A DNA stretch of 6,435 nucleotides, from NCBI GenBank assembly GCA_003644325.1, contig QNCA01000087.1, positions 1-6,435 of the forward strand. The letters are read 5' to 3'. Of this stretch, positions 4,667 to 6,435 are shown one piece after another (position 1 is the stretch's first letter; every line of letters starts with the position of its first letter). Source of the stretch: Planctomycetota bacterium (GTDB lineage: Bacteria; Planctomycetota; B129-G9). The position numbers and the translations under genes were made by a program. The notes beneath the pieces are model-generated. The model saw nothing but the letters and a program-made list of their open reading frames with translations, was not told where the DNA came from and did no database searches.

Positions 4667-6346
4667 ATGAGAACCGTTGCCGCTTCTGTCTGTTCCATCC
4701 TGTTCTTCTGCATATTCTGCGGGGTTTCTCCCGCGGAGGGGTCCCATAAGGTCACGCCCGCCGAAACGGCGCGCGAGGGCTGGCGCCTGCTCGAGCGCGA
4801 CATGCCCGCCGAGGCGCTGGACGCCTTCAAGGCCGCGCTCAAGGCCGACCCGAACCTGATTGACGCGCACAGGGGCTATCAGGACGCCATGATAGCGCTC
4901 CACAGGGGGGCCACCGTTCGCAGCGAATACAGGAAAAGGGCCGACGATAATCCCGACTCCGCAGCCGCGTGTTATCTTTATTCGCGCGTCGTTGACGACG
5001 CCGACCAAGAAAAACAGTGGCTGGAAAGGGCCCTGAAGAAAGACAAGAAATTCGCCTGGGCCTATTACGGCATTGCACGCCTGCTGCTTGCGAACAAGGA
5101 TATAAAGGGGGCGGAGAGCCATCTGAAGCGGGCGCTGGAACTACAGCCGGATATGGCGCACGGCTACAAGGCCCTGGCGCTCCTTTACATCGGCAGCGCG
5201 CGAACCGACGAAGCGGAAAAGGTCTATCTGGAAGCCGCCGGGAAACTCCCCGGAGAGACCTTTCACCACGCCGCCCTTACCGAAATATATCTCAGCGAAA
5301 AGAGATACGAGGAGGCGCTGAAGCAGATAGACTCCGCCGTCAAACTACGGAAAGACGTGCCGCACTATCACATCCTCAGGGCGGAGGTATTGCATTGTCT
5401 CGGCAGGAACAAGGATGCCCTGGAGTCCCTGCGCGCCGTCCTCGAACTCGAACCGACCCTCCGGGACTCCATCGAGGCGTATAAAATTTCCGAGGAAATC
5501 GCCACGCCGAAATGGGACCTGAACGAAGTCGACATGGAACTTTACAAAATGGCAATCGACCAGCTCGACGGCGGAAACCTGCATGGCGCGCTGACCCGCC
5601 TGAACAAACTCGTGGAGCGCAAGGAGGGCGTCGCGTTGCTTCACTATCAAATCGGGCGCATTTATCAGCACAAGGGGGACATCCCGAAGGCCCTGGCGTT
5701 CCTCGAGCAGGCCGTCAAACTCGAACCGGACTACGCCGAGCCGTATTACCTGATGGCACGGATACATTACAACCTGTCCCTCGGCCGGAGAGACAAGGGC
5801 AAGGCCGAAGAGCACAGGAAAATGAGCGAGAAGTTCGCGCTGCACACGATATCACTGCATCCCTTTTATCCGTTTCCTTACAAACTTCTCGGCGAGATAT
5901 ATCACCAGTGCGGCGATTACGAAAAGGCCGTCGAGTACGCCACATACTTTTACAAAATCCGACACAACTACGCCGAAATCAGGTTCCTGCTTATCGACCA
6001 GGTCCGCATCGTCGACAAGACCGAAAAACCGCAGGCGGAATTCAAGGTGGAGACCTTTAACGTCAAGGTCTATCCCGGCAGGCCCCTCCCGGGCCGCAGG
6101 CAGTACGTCATTCTCCGATTCCACGTGTGCAAGGACGACAAGATCCACAAATACCTGTTCGCGGAAGTGCAAACCTCCGTGGATGAGGAGACGGGCAAGC
6201 GTACTGCCAGGTACTACCTGTGCGATATCTTGGACGACGCCAACAACACCCACGACGGTTTCTTGTCCGACGAAGGCCCCCCGTCGATGACCGATTACGA
6301 ACTGGCCATCAGAGAAGTCCTCGCCCTCGAAGCGCTCGAAGACTGA
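4667..6346 (+). CDS. Exported TPR-repeat protein with an unrecognised C-terminal domain
   Basis: I recognise the repeat class but not a named family. The 559-residue product begins with MR and a hydrophobic segment (4-20) ending VSPA-EG, a likely Sec signal peptide cut after A23. No lipobox is visible even though C9, C15 and C18 lie in the segment, so a periplasmic or secreted location is expected. About ten TPR units fill residues 35-436. The clearest are at 35-68, 131-164, 165-198, 199-232, 233-266, 325-358 and 403-436, with recurrent ALxxxxxALELxPD ends. A degenerate stretch around 270-290 and a charged insert around 371-388 break the array. Residues about 455-559 are not TPR. They look beta-rich (FKVETFNVKVYP, YVILRFHV, KYLFAEVQTSV, ARYYLCDIL) and end in an acidic helix. 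The start has GAGG (4655-4658) at 8 bases. TPR arrays mediate protein-protein contacts; the partner is unknown, and neighbouring genes give no clue. Confidence 0.85.
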   Translation: MRTVAASVCSILFFCIFCGVSPAEGSHKVTPAETAREGWRLLERDMPAEALDAFKAALKADPNLIDAHRGYQDAMIALHRGATVRSEYRKRADDNPDSAAACYLYSRVVDDADQEKQWLERALKKDKKFAWAYYGIARLLLANKDIKGAESHLKRALELQPDMAHGYKALALLYIGSARTDEAEKVYLEAAGKLPGETFHHAALTEIYLSEKRYEEALKQIDSAVKLRKDVPHYHILRAEVLHCLGRNKDALESLRAVLELEPTLRDSIEAYKISEEIATPKWDLNEVDMELYKMAIDQLDGGNLHGALTRLNKLVERKEGVALLHYQIGRIYQHKGDIPKALAFLEQAVKLEPDYAEPYYLMARIHYNLSLGRRDKGKAEEHRKMSEKFALHTISLHPFYPFPYKLLGEIYHQCGDYEKAVEYATYFYKIRHNYAEIRFLLIDQVRIVDKTEKPQAEFKVETFNVKVYPGRPLPGRRQYVILRFHVCKDDKIHKYLFAEVQTSVDEETGKRTARYYLCDILDDANNTHDGFLSDEGPPSMTDYELAIREVLALEALED

Positions 6347-6435
6347 CCCGCAAAGGCGCAGACGACGACAGCGGCGGTGTGACCCAGGTGGCCTGATCCT
6401 CTGAATGGATTGCCCCCAAACTTTACGCACACCCT
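6347..6435. other. Downstream flank of the TPR gene, no gene seen
   Basis: The last 89 bases contain no supported gene. There is only a minimal 4-bp hairpin (CAGG-TGG-CCTG) and no T-run, so no terminator for the TPR gene is visible inside the window. The final bases, CCCAAACTTTACGCACACCC, have the look of an insertion-sequence end, but without a transposase or second end this stays a guess. Confidence 0.4.

Noticed and set aside
4640..5122. Antisense open frame of 160 codons over the start of the TPR gene
   Set aside because: It mirrors the TPR coding strand and has no ribosome binding site or motif.
5852..6430. Antisense open frame of 192 codons over the end of the TPR gene
   Set aside because: It is the complement of the TPR protein frame; the + strand frame has a signal peptide, TPR periodicity and a ribosome binding site.

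Overview
The window is a compact stretch of GC-rich bacterial chromosome, with every gene on the + strand. It holds the promoter-distal end of the main ribosomal protein cluster (positions 1-3791), then a stand-alone HIT-family gene (3940-4371), a gene-free spacer built largely of short repeats (4372-4666), and an exported TPR-repeat protein (4667-6346). The order map-infA-rpmJ-rpsM-rpsK-rpsD-rpoA-rplQ is the Bacillus-like arrangement, which is found in many phyla. L36 and S4 are both the zinc-binding (Cys-containing) forms. TGA, TAA and TAG all serve as stops, so the code is standard. I cannot name the organism. The signal-peptide TPR protein and the base composition would fit a Gram-negative, possibly uncultivated lineage, but that is inference.

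Region 1 (1-3791). The tail of methionine aminopeptidase is followed by IF-1, L36, S13, S11, S4, the RNA polymerase alpha subunit and L17. No promoter for this transcription unit lies in the window. It ends at a textbook intrinsic terminator (3762-3791). Together the products serve translation initiation (IF-1), 30S head, platform and body assembly (S13, S11, S4), 50S assembly (L36, L17), N-terminal protein maturation (Map) and RNA polymerase assembly (alpha). Spacing is tight in places: rplQ overlaps rpoA by one base, and the rpsM ribosome binding site overlaps the rpmJ stop. Four spacers instead carry perfect-stem hairpins: after infA, between rpsM and rpsK, before rpsD, and between rpsD and rpoA. 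They could tune expression or mRNA stability within the operon.

Region 2 (3792-4371). A plausible sigma70-type promoter lies just after the terminator and would drive a HIT nucleotide-binding protein with its own zinc-site cysteines. The roughly 100-base leader contains a palindrome and mutually exclusive short helices that involve the ribosome binding site.

Region 3 (4372-4666). This 295-base spacer has no credible gene. It contains a perfect tandem duplication of 16 bp and a long imperfect inverted repeat (4527-4589). The outer part of that inverted repeat shares the GTGAC(T/A)GTCAC palindrome core with the element in the rpsM-rpsK gap, which suggests a dispersed REP-like repeat family in this genome.

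Region 4 (4667-6435). The last gene encodes a secreted or periplasmic protein with about ten TPR units and a C-terminal domain of roughly 105 residues that I do not recognise. The last 89 bases hold no gene I can support.

I see no CRISPR array, rRNA, tRNA, transposase gene or defence system. The repeat elements and the intra-operon hairpins are the parts most worth following up.
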